A DNA stretch of 64,000 bases. Source: Cichorium intybus (lineage: Eukaryota > Streptophyta > Magnoliopsida > Asterales > Asteraceae). Positions 1-10,541 of the stretch are shown here, one piece after another. Within the stretch, counting starts at the first letter, position 1; the number at the start of each line of letters is the position of its first letter. The notes beneath the pieces were generated by a model, which was given only the letters and a program-made list of their open reading frames with translations, was not told where the DNA came from and ran no database searches. Made by a program: the position numbers and the translations under genes. The stretch covers positions 89,196,250 to 89,260,249 of the forward strand of contig CM042015.1 in assembly GCA_023525715.1 (NCBI GenBank). The letters are read 5' to 3'.

Positions 1-869
1 TTTTAGAAAAACAGAAAACGTGTTTAGATATCTATTTTCTATCAATTTCATTTTCCAATTTTTGATTTGGGGTGGTGGGGTGCGGGTGGGTGGGGTGGGG
101 TGCGGGTAAGTGGGTAGTGGGGTGGGGGGTGGGGTGCGGGTAAGTGGGTAGGGTGGGTGTTTGGGGGTGGGGGTAGGTGGAGGTGGAGTGAGGTGGGGGT
201 GGGTGGGGTAGATGGAGGTGGGTGTGGGTGGGGTGGGGGTGGGTGGTGGTGGTGGAAGTGGGTGGGGTGGATGGTGGTGGGTTGGGGTGGGGGTGGGGGT
301 AGGTGGTGGTGGGTGGGTAGGCGGGGGTGGGTGGTGGTGGGTGGGGTGGGGGTAGGGTGGGGGTGGTGGTGGGTGGAGGTGGGTGGGTGGATGGGGGTGG
401 GTGGTGGTGGGTGAGGATTGGGTGGGGTGGCTGGGGGTGGGGGTAGAGGTGGGGGTGGGTGGTGGTGGGTGGGTGGGGTGGGGTGGGGTGGGGGTGGTGG
501 TGGTGGTGGGGGTGGTGGTGGGGGGTGGTTGGGGTGGAGTGGGGATGGTGGGTGGGTGCGGTGTGTAGAGGGTAGGGTGGGTGTAGGTGTAATTGTGGGG
601 TGTAGGTGAAAATGAGTGTGTGTGTGTGTGTGTGTGTGTTTTTGTATGTTTTAGAAAAATTTTGGAAATAGAAAATTTTAGAAAACAATAATTTTGGGTT
701 TTCCAAAATTTTCCAACTTCTTTGTAATTTTGGAAAAATGAAAAATTTTCATTTTCTTGGGAAAACTTTGGAAAAATTGACTAACTAAACGCGTTTTCCA
801 AATTTTTAATTTTTCTTGGAAATTTTTTCCAGAAAACTGCTCTGTTTTCCGCAACTAAACGCACCCTTA
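1..869. repeat. G-rich low-complexity tract inside a repeat element
   Basis: Positions about 70 to 610 are almost only G and T on the plus strand, made of GGTGGG-like units, and end in a (TG)n run near 618-640. The flanks are A/T-rich. A subterminal motif near 15-32 is matched in inverted orientation near 779-798, and the right edge near 850-869 carries GGGTGCGTTTAGTTGC on the minus strand, a style common at plant element ends. The left end lies outside the window. It sits in intron 3 of the WDR53-like gene. Open frames through the tract encode only G/V/W or H/P/T repeats and are not genes. Confidence 0.75.
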
Positions 870-943
870 GCAACTCAAGATCAACAAAAAGTTTCTGAGA
901 AACTAAACGAAAAAAAAAATGATAATTTTGAAATAGATATTAC

Positions 944-1843
944 CATATGGACATCAAAAACCTTCACTTCATTTTCTGAAGAAACGTATATAATATCCTC
1001 ATTCCCTGCAACATGAAAAAAATTGCAAGCAGCCCGTTAAATTTTCTGCCTTCTAGATGTTGACAAACAATTACAGCACAATAAATTCATTTGAGAAATA
1101 AAGGTAAATTCCTATAATGTATTAAAAACAAAGAACACCAACCTGGTTTGAAGCATAATGAGGAAATAGGGTTTTGGGCGACATCCATGGTAGATAAAAG
1201 ATCTTTGCATCGCATATCAAACCAGCAAACACAGCCATCCTGCATACGCCATGATAAAAGTTAATACGTAGTACCCTCTGATAAGTCTTTTGAAGTCGCA
1301 TACTGTTTTTGAAGTTGGATATCTATGCAATTAACTCCAAAAACCGATGTTAGGTTTAGAGAACGTATCAGGATTTTCATAAAATTGGAAGTCAGTCCTT
1401 GTGAACTCATACGTCATGAACTTGAGTAACCTTAATGTAGTTAACGGAAATCCATAAGATATAAAGAAATTGTCAGTTTCAAAGTTTAAGGTCGAATGTT
1501 AGTTGTCTTGACTCAAAAGCAGCACTGCCCACAAGGCACGTAATACGAAGAATTTCTATCAATGTGAAAGTTAATCGGTGCGAACTTAATAGTGAAGAGT
1601 TAATCTCCCTTTTGGAATGGTTGTATTGTTAAGTGTCAATTAACAAGCAGTAAATTGATGATACAATCGAAAGAGGCGAATTAAAAGGTGAGAAAGGGTG
1701 CGTACTTCGGCGGAAGAGGCGATGAGGCCAGGGCGGTCGCGGGAGGCAATACAGCAGGTGGCGATGGCTTTATGACCTTTCAGCCGTCTTGCTTGTGGTG
1801 TAGTCGTAGGCGTGGTGTTCGTATCGACACTCGATTCCGCCAT
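944..1843 (-). CDS. WDR53-like WD40-repeat protein, first three exons (partial)
   Basis: The start of a WD40 (transducin) protein; the rest lies left of the window. Exons on the minus strand are 1843-1706 (46 codons), 1239-1143 and 1005-944, each with GT-AG borders and continuous phase. The product starts MAESSVD, then RRLKGHKAIATCC, RDRPGLIASSAE, DGCVCWFDMRCKDLL, NPISSLCFKPGNEDIIYVSS and VKVFDVHM. The GH and WF(D) spacing is that of WD40 blades, and the wording resembles plant WDR53-like proteins. WDR53-type proteins are often tied to CUL4-DDB1 ligases, but nothing visible here proves that role. The start is the first ATG, about 20 nt inside a non-repetitive region. The G-rich element lies in the following intron. 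Confidence 0.8.
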
Positions 1844-2156
1844 TTTTGTTACTTGATGTTGAACTGAACTTCTGAGTCATTTATCATGTGTTTATACAAT
1901 TACATTACATTTATTTTTTCTAACTTACATAATTTGTGGGATTACTCTATTTTGAAGTATTTCTCATTTTCTTTTAAGGTGGGGGAGTAATACACACCGA
2001 CCGACTGAACTCATGCGCTACTTCAGTTTTTCTATCTCCTCATATTTCCATATTTCCTTATCTTTCACCAATCTTTCACACATGGAACCAATACTCACTA
2101 AACTCACGATGCCACATCAGATTTTCGATTTTTAAATGCATTTATTAATTTAATAA
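1844..2156. other. Upstream region of the WDR53-like gene
   Basis: About 310 bp of A/T-rich sequence between the WDR53-like start codon and the MULE-type element. It probably holds the promoter and 5' UTR. I see no coding exon and no clear core-promoter motif. Confidence 0.4.
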
Positions 2157-2165
2157 ATGAATTTT

Positions 2166-3731
2166 GGGTAAATTCATATATACCCTAAAATAATGACAAA
2201 ATATCATATTTACCCTATGCAAACTTTAAATATCAAGAATACCCATTATAAACTTATAAAATATCAAATTTACCCAAATTCTAATTTTTAACATTTTATA
2301 ATTTATTTTTTGTTATTTAAACCCAATTTAATTATCGTAAAATCTTGATGGACCATTATACCCTTCACTGAAAATTGGAAACTCAATCAAGTGATACTGG
2401 AATGCAATCGTGAGCAATCGTGGGTTCCAATAAGAAGCATTGTCGTCGTCTCTCCTGAATATCAGCAGGAAAATTGGAAAGACAATCAAAAACCCATACT
2501 AGATAACAAATCGTGCTGTAAACTCGATCAAGCAAATAGCAGAAGGTAAATCATGTTGTAAACTCGATCAAACAAATACTGGAAGGTAATCGTGATCGTG
2601 AGCAATCGATCACATCCCAAAAGGATCAATTGCCACCGTCTCTCGAACCTAACACCACGAAAATTGGATTCACGATCAAGAACCTCGACTGGAACTCAAA
2701 CCGTGATTTTGAGCAGTCCCGATTGGAGCCATTGTCACCGTCTCTCCAACCTAACACCAGGAAAATTGTATTTGCGATTAAGAAGCTCGACTGGAACTCA
2801 AACATGGACTTAATCAGACTCATCCGACATTTGCTTAGCTGCACACTCCAAGGATTGTTTTAGGTAAGTATCAAAGTTTAGTTTTTAAGGTATTCAATCA
2901 GTAGAGTGTGTATTGTGAGCAATCGTGTTGTATATGATACTCTCTTTAGCCTACCCCTTCCTAACTGCTTCAACATCTGGTTGTAGCTGTACCGTCTGCA
3001 AGAGTTTTATACCTTATTGGAATTTGGATTGCGTGTGATACTACTGAAGAGAACTTGGTAGACGAGTTCCAGGAAGTTACGTTACAAGGACAGTCTGAAT
3101 TGCAGACTTAGTAAACCTCGATTGCAGAAAATCTGAAATGCGCCTAATTGTACTTTTCAAATTCGTAAAACCTCGATTGGAAGTAAACGCCGGCCAGAAT
3201 TCGTGAGAGAGAGGCGACAATAATCTCTCGCTATTTGATGCTTCGCTTACATCTTTTCATAACATATATTGCAATTATCTGATTAGCTAAAGAGGATTAT
3301 TGCATTCAGAAATGTAATGGTGAAATTGGGAGATTTAATATGAATACTTGAGTTCTTTTTCCTGTTCTTCACTTTATGTTCTTCACTTTATCTTGTGCTT
3401 GATCACAGTTATGGAAGTAAACGCCAACGAGACTTCCAGATGGCAAGAAGGAGAGGCGAGAGGATTTGTTGATGGGGGATGATATAGATGGAGATCGTTT
3501 TGTGTTAACAAGTTTTGGATAAGGGCAATTTTGTTAATTTATTTACCTTTTCCAATTTTACTGTTTTTACAATATAAGAAATTATTATAATATGTAAAAA
3601 AATGTTAAAATTTAGAATTTGGGTAAATTAGATATTTTATAAGTTTATAATGTGTATTTTTGATATTTAAAGCTTGCATAGGGTAAATATGATATTTTGA
3701 GATTATTTTAGGGTATATATGAAATTTACCC
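2166..3731. mobile_element. Non-autonomous Mutator-like element with long TIRs
   Basis: The element has terminal inverted repeats of about 135 bp (2166-2300 and 3597-3731), starting GGGTAAAT. They match closely through the ACCCTAAAATAAT and TTTACCCTATGCAA blocks. It is bordered on both sides by a perfect 9-bp direct repeat, ATGAATTTT (2157-2165 and 3732-3740), the duplication size typical of MULEs. Length is 1566 bp. The interior shows no transposase, only short frames and an internal tandem repeat near 2630-2815, so it must be non-autonomous. Confidence 0.9.
2634..2815 (+). repeat. Internal ~110-bp tandem repeat in the MULE
   Basis: Two diverged copies run through CCGTCTCTC...CCTAACACCA(C/G)GAAAATTG and CTCGACTGGAACTCAAAC, starting near 2634 and 2743. 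A further weaker relative occurs near 2450. The short frames crossing them are by-products of the repeat, with no recognisable domain. Confidence 0.6.
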
Positions 3732-3920
3732 ATGAATTTTAACATTTAATTTAATATTATAAATAATAATAAAATGCAATTAATAAAATAAAAATCACAA
3801 ATAACATTAAATTCAAAAGTCAGAAAACATTTAATTAAAAAACCACACCATTAAAAAAATTAAAAACAACCTAAACACGGGAAATTAAATCTTAAATACG
3901 AGAAATTAAATCCTAAATAC

Positions 3921-4144
<224 letters not shown>

Positions 4145-4338
4145 TCTGTTCAGCATCATCACCAAGCCACTCCAACCCAATGCCAAGTGAAACCGTTGTA
4201 CACGGTGCAATGAGCAAATTGGTACCACTGCGGTACTGTCGATACCGACCATCAAAATCATTGAACCCGCTCGAGCCCGTGAGCTACTCCGTGTACCCTT
4301 AGGTGATCCCTTACCTCATAGAAAAATATTTTATACAA

Positions 4339-4491
<153 letters not shown>

Positions 4492-4562
4492 TAATCTATG
4501 TATATGTAATATACAGCCCATTTGTATTCGGCCCTTCTATTGTATAGTCTATATAGGAGTGG

Positions 4563-6025
4563 TGTTGAGGCATCAAACTCAACAAATAATTTAAGATAAA
4601 TAAAAATCTCAAGATTTGTTCACTGCTCAAAATACTAAGAATATAGTATAAGATAACCAGGGTCTCCTCAGGGATATGAGTCTAACATTATGCCAAATTT
4701 TCACATAAGATACAATAAAAATGGGGGAATTTGTAATTAGAAAATTATAAAATTAATCATACAAATAATTTAAAGACTACAATAAAATGAGGTTCCGATT
4801 CCGTTTCACATGATTGATACTAGAGTTTAATCAAGACCAAAAATTATATTCGTTTCATCAAAGATTTCTTTTGAAAGCATTAATAAGCTCTAACACTTTC
4901 GATTCACAAAGTTATTTAATCCAAGCGGGCTCTTTGAATTAAATCTATCTTCCTTAAACATAATCCAAACAGGCTCTTAAATTACATCAGAAAAATGCAC
5001 TAAGATTTATGTGAATAAAACAATCAACACTTGATACTTCTGATAAGAACGGAAGCGTAAAAGTGTGTAATCCAAGTTACACCCGAGTTAATCTTAACAT
5101 GAGACTAAATTCGGTGTTACTACTAACATTTACTTATGAAACAATTACAGATTTCACGGATAAAATAGCAATCATGATTCAAACATCAATTCAAGTGGCA
5201 AACACGAAATGACGTATGAATCAATTAAAACATTCGAAGCAAAACTTGAACAACTAGATGAAAACATAAACATAATATTAGTCGAATGATTAAAAATCCC
5301 AGATCACATGTTTGACGGAATCGGAAAATTTAGAGATCTAGCCACACATGTTCGGGCTAAGATCTCTAAGATGCAAACAGTAGAAAATGTTCAAAATGTA
5401 CTTACAAACAATATTTCAAATCATAAACCAATGTTTCTCAATGTTTTCATCTGAATTCCTCTTTCAAAAGTTGAAATCTCCTCTATAGAAATGAATACCC
5501 CCTCCAAACTGCCCCAAAATAGGCTTAAAAACCGTGAGAAAAACTGTCCAGGAAAACAGTTCTGTGCGTTACACGACCCGTGTAAAATCACACGGGTCGT
5601 GTGTTTTGTAAACAGGCCCTCGGTTGTACTTTTACACGACCCGTGTTTCAGGGACACAACCCGTGTAGATGTCTTCTGTGAATATGCCAAATTGGAAGAG
5701 GCTTACACGACCCGTATTCAGGTACCACAACCCGCATCACGTCATCAGGCTCCGTTTCTTTATTTTTTATACTCCAACAAGCTTCCATCTTGAAACCCAA
5801 CGCTCCAAAGTCATTCCAAGCTACGTTCCGTCCTCTCACTTTGTGCCTCCATGTCTCCAATTCTCCTCGCTCCGCTCCAAAGCTCCTTTTTCACCTGAAA
5901 TCACACAAAAACTTATGAAGTATCGTTGTCCCCGGAATATAAATGAAAATGCATGAAAATAGCTAAAAAGACAAATAAATAAAGGTAAAAACAGCTTAGA
6001 AAAGATGCATAAAATGCATCTAACA
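4563..6025 (-). mobile_element. Solo LTR with 5-bp target-site duplication
   Basis: A 1463-bp block read on the minus strand starts TGTTAGATGCATTT and ends CAACA, with the usual TG...CA ends. A perfect 5-bp repeat AGTGG flanks it (4558-4562 and 6026-6030). No primer-binding site, polypurine tract or coding region lies inside, so it is a solo LTR left by recombination between two LTRs. The TGTTAGATGCAT start and length fit Ty3/gypsy LTRs, but family assignment is inference. It contains a cluster of palindromic ACACGACCCGTGT motifs near 5570-5735. Confidence 0.85.
5571..5735. repeat. Cluster of ACACGACCCGTGT-type motifs in the solo LTR
   Basis: Five to six exact or near copies in direct and inverted orientation; the first two face each other as a hairpin (5571-5606). 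Later copies drift to ACACAACCCGTGT and ACGACCCGTATT. Such repeats in LTRs can be enhancer-like sites; no function can be read from the sequence. Confidence 0.7.
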
Positions 6026-6474
6026 AGTGGCGAGCTCTGAAAAAAATAAAATCAAATGTTGCATAATTTTTAGGGACTACACTGCTAGAAAAAATATATA
6101 TTTTTGGTGGTAGCTCTGTTATTAAAAGGTTTTATCGATGGATTTACATTAACTTTACACTTGAAGGATTTACACTAAATTTATAATTAACGGGAAATTT
6201 TGAGGGATATTATGTGTCATCGGGTGCTACATACTGGTTCGCCCCTGCTCTGTAGGCTGATTGTTTTATTATATACATTGTGATGATGAAAGAGATTATT
6301 TTTTATGGGAAAATATTCGTTATCATTGTATCAGAGCAAAATTCTTTAATGATATACTACAATCTCTCTTAACCTCCCTCTATTCCATGCGTCTATCGCT
6401 CTCCCCAAAACCCTAGTCATCCATCATCTTGATTGGCTTGTCTTTGTCTTCCTCTAGCTTGTCATGCGAGAAAC

Positions 6475-6990
6475 CATATGGTATCACCAACATTCGAGCA
6501 TACATTTCTTTTATCCTTGACCTGAAACGACTGAACTACAATGCATGACATGAACTATTGCATACACATTGTATTGACTTCGGTGTTGCCAGCCATCTTG
6601 ACGGCCCCAACAAAAAATCTCTCGTGACGGTTGTTGATATGGAAAAAATTGACTTAATTATCAAGGATCTATGACGCAATTTCTCAATATTCTATTTAAA
6701 TGATTTAATAGTGTATCGCAACTGCCAAACAAGTTAAAAACAATTTAAAATCCATATTCCATGGCAACAAGGATGCAAAGCAATTTAACTACGTAATGAA
6801 TTGTGTACTATCTCCACCAACGATTCCTCTATCACAAACTACTACATCAGAATCAACAAGACAATTACACACCTGATATAAAATGATAGAAAACACAGAG
6901 CCAACTGATATTAAAAATAAATCTAGTCATTTACAAGATCAATGGCCTATCTCCAAAGTTCAACTATATTGGGTCTCATCTGACACTGTT
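6475..6990 (+). pseudogene. Decayed Copia-type gag fragment
   Basis: Conceptual translation gives gag-like pieces: AYISFILDLKRLNYNA then HELLHTHC and FGVASHLDGPNKKSL, and in another frame GNKDAKQF followed by a block like the usual NEL(R/C)TI region. Two in-frame TGA codons stand where the family has Trp (near 6546 and 6672), and frames shift more than once. The pattern suits the gag_2/UBN2 family of Ty1/copia elements. No LTRs are recognisable around it. Confidence 0.45.
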
Positions 6991-7930
6991 CGCTCTTGCC
7001 AACCTTCTTGGAAACCCATTCTATGCTTTTATTACCAAAACAATGCATGAATCGGATCTGAAATTATCCATCGTCTCACCCGAACAATTCCTCTTCTCCA
7101 ACCTTCTTGGAAACCCACTCTATGCTTCAACCAAAGAGTAAGTTTATAAAAGCTTAGTGGGTAATCTCCTTACTCGACATCAACGCAAAATATCTCAACT
7201 ATATAAACAACATCAACAATATAAAGTCTTACAGCATAACCAGTCGTAATTTCTCATCATAAAGCTCTGCTATTCATCTTGCAAATTATATTAGCCACAT
7301 AAACAACTGCTAGCTATCATCACCCATTAACTTAAAAACAGGCACCACGGCCAAAGCTGCTCGTCAACTCAATTTATAGTCAATTTGCATATACTCGCTC
7401 AGTCATCAACTATACTCAGCGGTGACAACCCTCAAGATTGTATCAATACAACTAAGAAACTCATTAGCTCTGTTATCTCAATGTGTTATCATTATAACAA
7501 ATTAAATTAAGTACTCAACTCAACAATAGAAACCAACGCGAAATGAAGTCACTCAAGCAAACATTCACGATTACAACATCATAATATACATTATATATCT
7601 CAACACTCAATAGGGTATATCTCAATATTAGAGATCACTCACCTGGGGTTAGGTAAGAACGTGTCACTCCTAAGCTTCATGTATCAGCCTCTTTCTTAAG
7701 TGGGTTAGTTGTGGTACAACATTATAAATCAGATATCAATCATCCTCAAATATCCCCCTAAAGGTATGGCCAAAAGATCAGCCAAACGAAAAATGCACAA
7801 AGTCTGTCAAAGGGGGATAGCGCCATAGCGGCGCTATCTCCAGGATAGTGTTGCTATCTAATAGTGTCGCCTTTATCAGGGATAGCGTCACCATCATTGC
7901 TACAAGTATTTATACTTTTAAAAAATGTAT
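6991..7930. other. Gene-free A/T-rich sequence
   Basis: No exon, RNA gene or bounded element is recognisable. A short phrase, CCTTCTTGGAAACCCA, occurs twice (near 6998 and 7100). The stretch is probably old repeat debris. Confidence 0.4.
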
Positions 7931-8255
7931 GGCAAATTCTAAAAAAAACACTAAGTTTTCAAAAAAAAAAAATCGATTTTGACACTGTGTTATTTTATTT
8001 TCAATTAAGTCACTAAGTTTTCAAAATTTTCCAATAAAGTCACTATGTTTTTAATGTTGGTTCAATTTTAACACCTAGGTGCCACATCAGCTGAAAACCG
8101 GGTTGACCGGTCACGTGATCAATATTCAAACAAAATTGAAAACATAGTGACTTAATTGAAAAAATTTGAAAACTTAGTGATTTAATTGAAAAAAAATAAC
8201 ACAGTGTCAAAATCAAATTTTTTTGAAAACTTAGTGTATTTTTTGAAATTTGTCC
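7931..8255. mobile_element. Foldback MITE, ~325 bp
   Basis: Left and right halves are inverted copies: GG(A)CAAATT(T)C...CACTAAGTTTTCAAAAA and GACACTGTGTTATTT recur in opposite orientation, as do three CACTAAGTTTTC / CACTATGTTTT units per arm. The arms meet near 8090-8110. I could not find a convincing target-site duplication, so the superfamily stays open. Confidence 0.7.
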
Positions 8256-8329
8256 TTTTCAATATTACATATATCATATATGACATAATACACTAATCAA
8301 ACATAGACGAATATAAAACGAATGAATAT

Positions 8330-8500
8330 AAATTATCATACACGAAAATTCGCGAACGTAAATGAACGGAAACAAATCGTTGTTCGTGTTTGTTCGTTTA
8401 ACCAAATGAACTAAAAATCTTGTTCATGTTTGTTTATTTGTAAAAAAATAATCATGAACAAAATTATTGTCGAACAACTCACTAACAAGTCGTTGAACAT
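8330..8500. repeat. GTTCGTTT-rich dispersed repeat, copy 1
   Basis: Interleaved GTTCGTGTTTGTTCGTTTA and its complements (AACGAAC, TGAACA), plus CGTTGAACATTCGATT near the end. The same word set occurs at about 35700-35990, so this is a dispersed repeat family. Confidence 0.5.
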
Positions 8501-8819
8501 TCGATTCTGATGGGACTAGCTTCGGTCTCATTTTGGTATTTTGGTGTGTTTACTCGAGGAATGTGGTTGAAAAAAGGGCAAGAGCGAATGAATACCAGTG
8601 AAAGTATTTATATCCCCTAAATGCTTTATCTCCAAGTTAAGTCACAAATTGCCACATATGTAATCTTAGGTTACGTCGCCTGCTTTCGAAGGTAATGAGG
8701 TGTTAAGTTGTCATTATCTGAATAGTAATTAGGTGGCACAATGTAATTTATTTCATGCTGAGTCACTTAATGTCAAATACTGGTTGAACGTAGTACATAA
8801 GAAATCATTGGGTACATGT

Positions 8820-9077
8820 TCAAGACAAGAAACGTGTATAAACACAAGAATAATCAAAATAACTCTTTGATTTATAATCAGAAAATATCACTTAAACAAC
8901 TGATTACTGTAAATACAACTCTGTGTCTTGCATATCATGACTCGATATATGCCATATTTATATAGCAGTAGGAACCATACACGCTCCTTGCAATAATGAG
9001 AAAGGTGGTATCGACTAACCATTGTTTCCCATTAATTTGTGATTGTAGGGACCTCTTTTTGACTTAAGATTCCAACA
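8820..9077 (-). repeat. 3' LTR of the gag-only element
   Basis: 258 bp, read on the minus strand TGTTGGAATC...CTTGTCTTGA. It nearly matches the other LTR and includes the gag stop codon at 9032. Confidence 0.9.
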
Positions 9078-10210
9078 ATCATCCCCGAATCTCTAAGTCC
9101 TTCTAGAGACGTCTTCATTCTAAGAACGGCTTCGTGTAAAAATACGGCTTCATCGGTATCATCTTGTTCGATAAAATGGCTTTCTTGGAATTTTTGAAGT
9201 CTTTCGGGACATTTAGACGCGTAATGGCCCGGTTTATCGCATTTGTAACAAATAACTTTTGACAGATCTTTTTTCGGGTTTCGATTCGAGTCCGAATTCG
9301 AATTGGGCTTGTTTTTGGGTTGGTTTCTATTTGAATTGGACCAAGATCTATCCGACTCGGATCCACCCGACCCGGATCCGCCCGACCCGGATCCACCTTG
9401 ATTAAAACCATCCGGCTTCTTGTTTCTTCCCCAATTGGACCCTTCCTCTCTTCTTCTCCTCTCGCCGTCGCCATTCCAGTCGCCTCCACCTCCCTTCGAA
9501 CCGTCGGCGCCGGTCGATCTGCAACCACCGCCGCCATCGTTTCTCCATCCGCCACCACCACTCGTTCTAGCCATCAACACCTTTGGTTGCCCGTCTCCGC
9601 CCTCGTCTCCTCTGATTCTTTCTTCGTATGCTTTCAGACGCCCTACGATGTCGTCGAAAGATACCGTCTTCAAATCGAGCACTTGCTCGAGGGAGGCGAC
9701 GATCTGAATGAACCGGTGAGGCACCACCGTCAAGAGCTTCTTCACGAGTTTCATTTCTCCGATGGGTTCTCCCAGTGACGCTGACTTCGAGGCGATTCCG
9801 GCGAGCTTTCCAGCGAAAGAGTCTATCGTCTCTGTCTCCTGCATCTTCGGTCGGTCTAGATCGGCGGTGAGTGTTTGTAGTCGGGCCTCTTTTACCCGAT
9901 CGGCACCGACGTGACGAGCTTTGATTGCGTTCCACAGGGTTTTAGCGGTTTCGACTTCTCCGAGTTGCATAATCAGCGCTTCCGGGATTGCCTGATACAA
10001 CAGTCCCATCGCAAGGTAATCTTTATCATCGTTTTTCTCTTCCCCTGGATCGATTATGGTCCAGACTTTATGAATTCTTAGTACAACTTTCATACGCAGG
10101 GACCATACGGTGTAATTGGTTGACGTGAGCATCGGACACGCCATAATGGTTGAGCCGATCTGCTTTTCCCTCACCGGAGTAGCAGCAGGTGCATCTTCTA
10201 CATCTGACAT
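9032..10210 (-). CDS. gag: Copia-type Gag protein, 392 aa
   Basis: Retrotransposon nucleocapsid/capsid polyprotein of the gag_2/UBN2 type. It starts MSDVEDAPAATPV. Early comes the CPMLTSTNYTVWSLRMKVVL block typical of the N-terminal domain, then a helical mid-region (IPEALIMQLG, AKTLWNAIKARHVGADRV, VASLEQVLDLKTVSFDDIV). A Gly/Ser/Arg/Asn-rich linker follows, and a CCHC zinc knuckle CYKCDKPGHYASKC at about residues 321-334. The frame is unbroken. It stops inside the 3' LTR, so roughly the last 15 codons are LTR sequence. No pol domain follows. Its closest visible relative is the plus-strand gag starting at 62986. Confidence 0.9.
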   Translation of the reverse strand: MSDVEDAPAATPVREKQIGSTIMACPMLTSTNYTVWSLRMKVVLRIHKVWTIIDPGEEKNDDKDYLAMGLLYQAIPEALIMQLGEVETAKTLWNAIKARHVGADRVKEARLQTLTADLDRPKMQETETIDSFAGKLAGIASKSASLGEPIGEMKLVKKLLTVVPHRFIQIVASLEQVLDLKTVSFDDIVGRLKAYEERIRGDEGGDGQPKVLMARTSGGGGWRNDGGGGCRSTGADGSKGGGGDWNGDGERRRREEGSNWGRNKKPDGFNQGGSGSGGSGSGGSESDRSWSNSNRNQPKNKPNSNSDSNRNPKKDLSKVICYKCDKPGHYASKCPERLQKFQESHFIEQDDTDEAVFLHEAVLRMKTSLEGLRDSGMIVGILSQKEVPTITN

Positions 10211-10278
10211 CTTCTTCTCGGATTATCAGGTATATTTAACAGACTCAAAGCCCCAGTTTCTTGAGCTCTGATACCAAT

Positions 10279-10536
10279 TCAAGACAAGAAACGTGTATAA
10301 ACACAAGAATAATCAAAATAACTCTTTGATTTATAATCAGAAAATATCACTCAAACAACTGATTACTGTAAATACAACTATGTGTCTTGCATATCATGAC
10401 TCGATATATGCCATATTTATATAGCAGTAGGAACCATACACACTCCTTGCAATAATGAGAAATGTGGTATCCACTAACCATTGTTTCCCATTAATTTGTG
10501 ATTGTAGTGACCTCTTTTTGACTTAAGATTCCAACA
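10279..10536 (-). repeat. 5' LTR of the gag-only element
   Basis: 258 bp. A TATATAAAT box-like stretch about mid-LTR may serve as promoter. The primer-binding site lies just inside, at about 10265-10276 on the plus strand. Confidence 0.9.
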
Positions 10537-10541
10537 CATGT

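Larger units (their letters stand above)
8820..10536 (-). mobile_element. Gag-only Copia-type LTR element (TR-GAG-like)
   Basis: A complete short LTR element on the minus strand. LTRs of 258 bp lie at 10279-10536 (5') and 8820-9077 (3'); I count about six mismatches between them. A 5-bp repeat CATGT flanks it (8815-8819 and 10537-10541). Two bases inside the 5' LTR comes TGGTATCAGAGC, the primer-binding site matching initiator tRNA-Met. The internal part carries one gag frame and no protease, integrase, reverse transcriptase or RNase H. This is the layout of terminal-repeat-with-gag elements, which depend on an autonomous partner for copying. A relative with the same leader and gag lies at the right edge of the window. 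Confidence 0.9.

Noticed and set aside
32..706. Long His/Pro/Thr-rich and Gly/Val/Trp-rich open frames
   Set aside because: They only translate the GGTGGG tract; no codon structure, domain or splice context.
2592..2863. Small frames with repeated Ser/Thr/Arg phrases
   Set aside because: They come from the internal tandem repeat of the MULE; no family match.
5491..5956. Frames of 70-100 aa in the 5.4-5.9 kb block
   Set aside because: They lie wholly inside the solo LTR, on both strands, with no domain.
6079..6250. Possible CACTA transposon end (CACTGCTAGAAAA)
   Set aside because: Only one end is present, without the matching inverted end or a 3-bp duplication.
9398..9935. Several 95-126 aa frames overlapping the gag
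   Set aside because: Shadow frames of the minus-strand gag caused by its GC-rich Gly/Ser/Arg linker.
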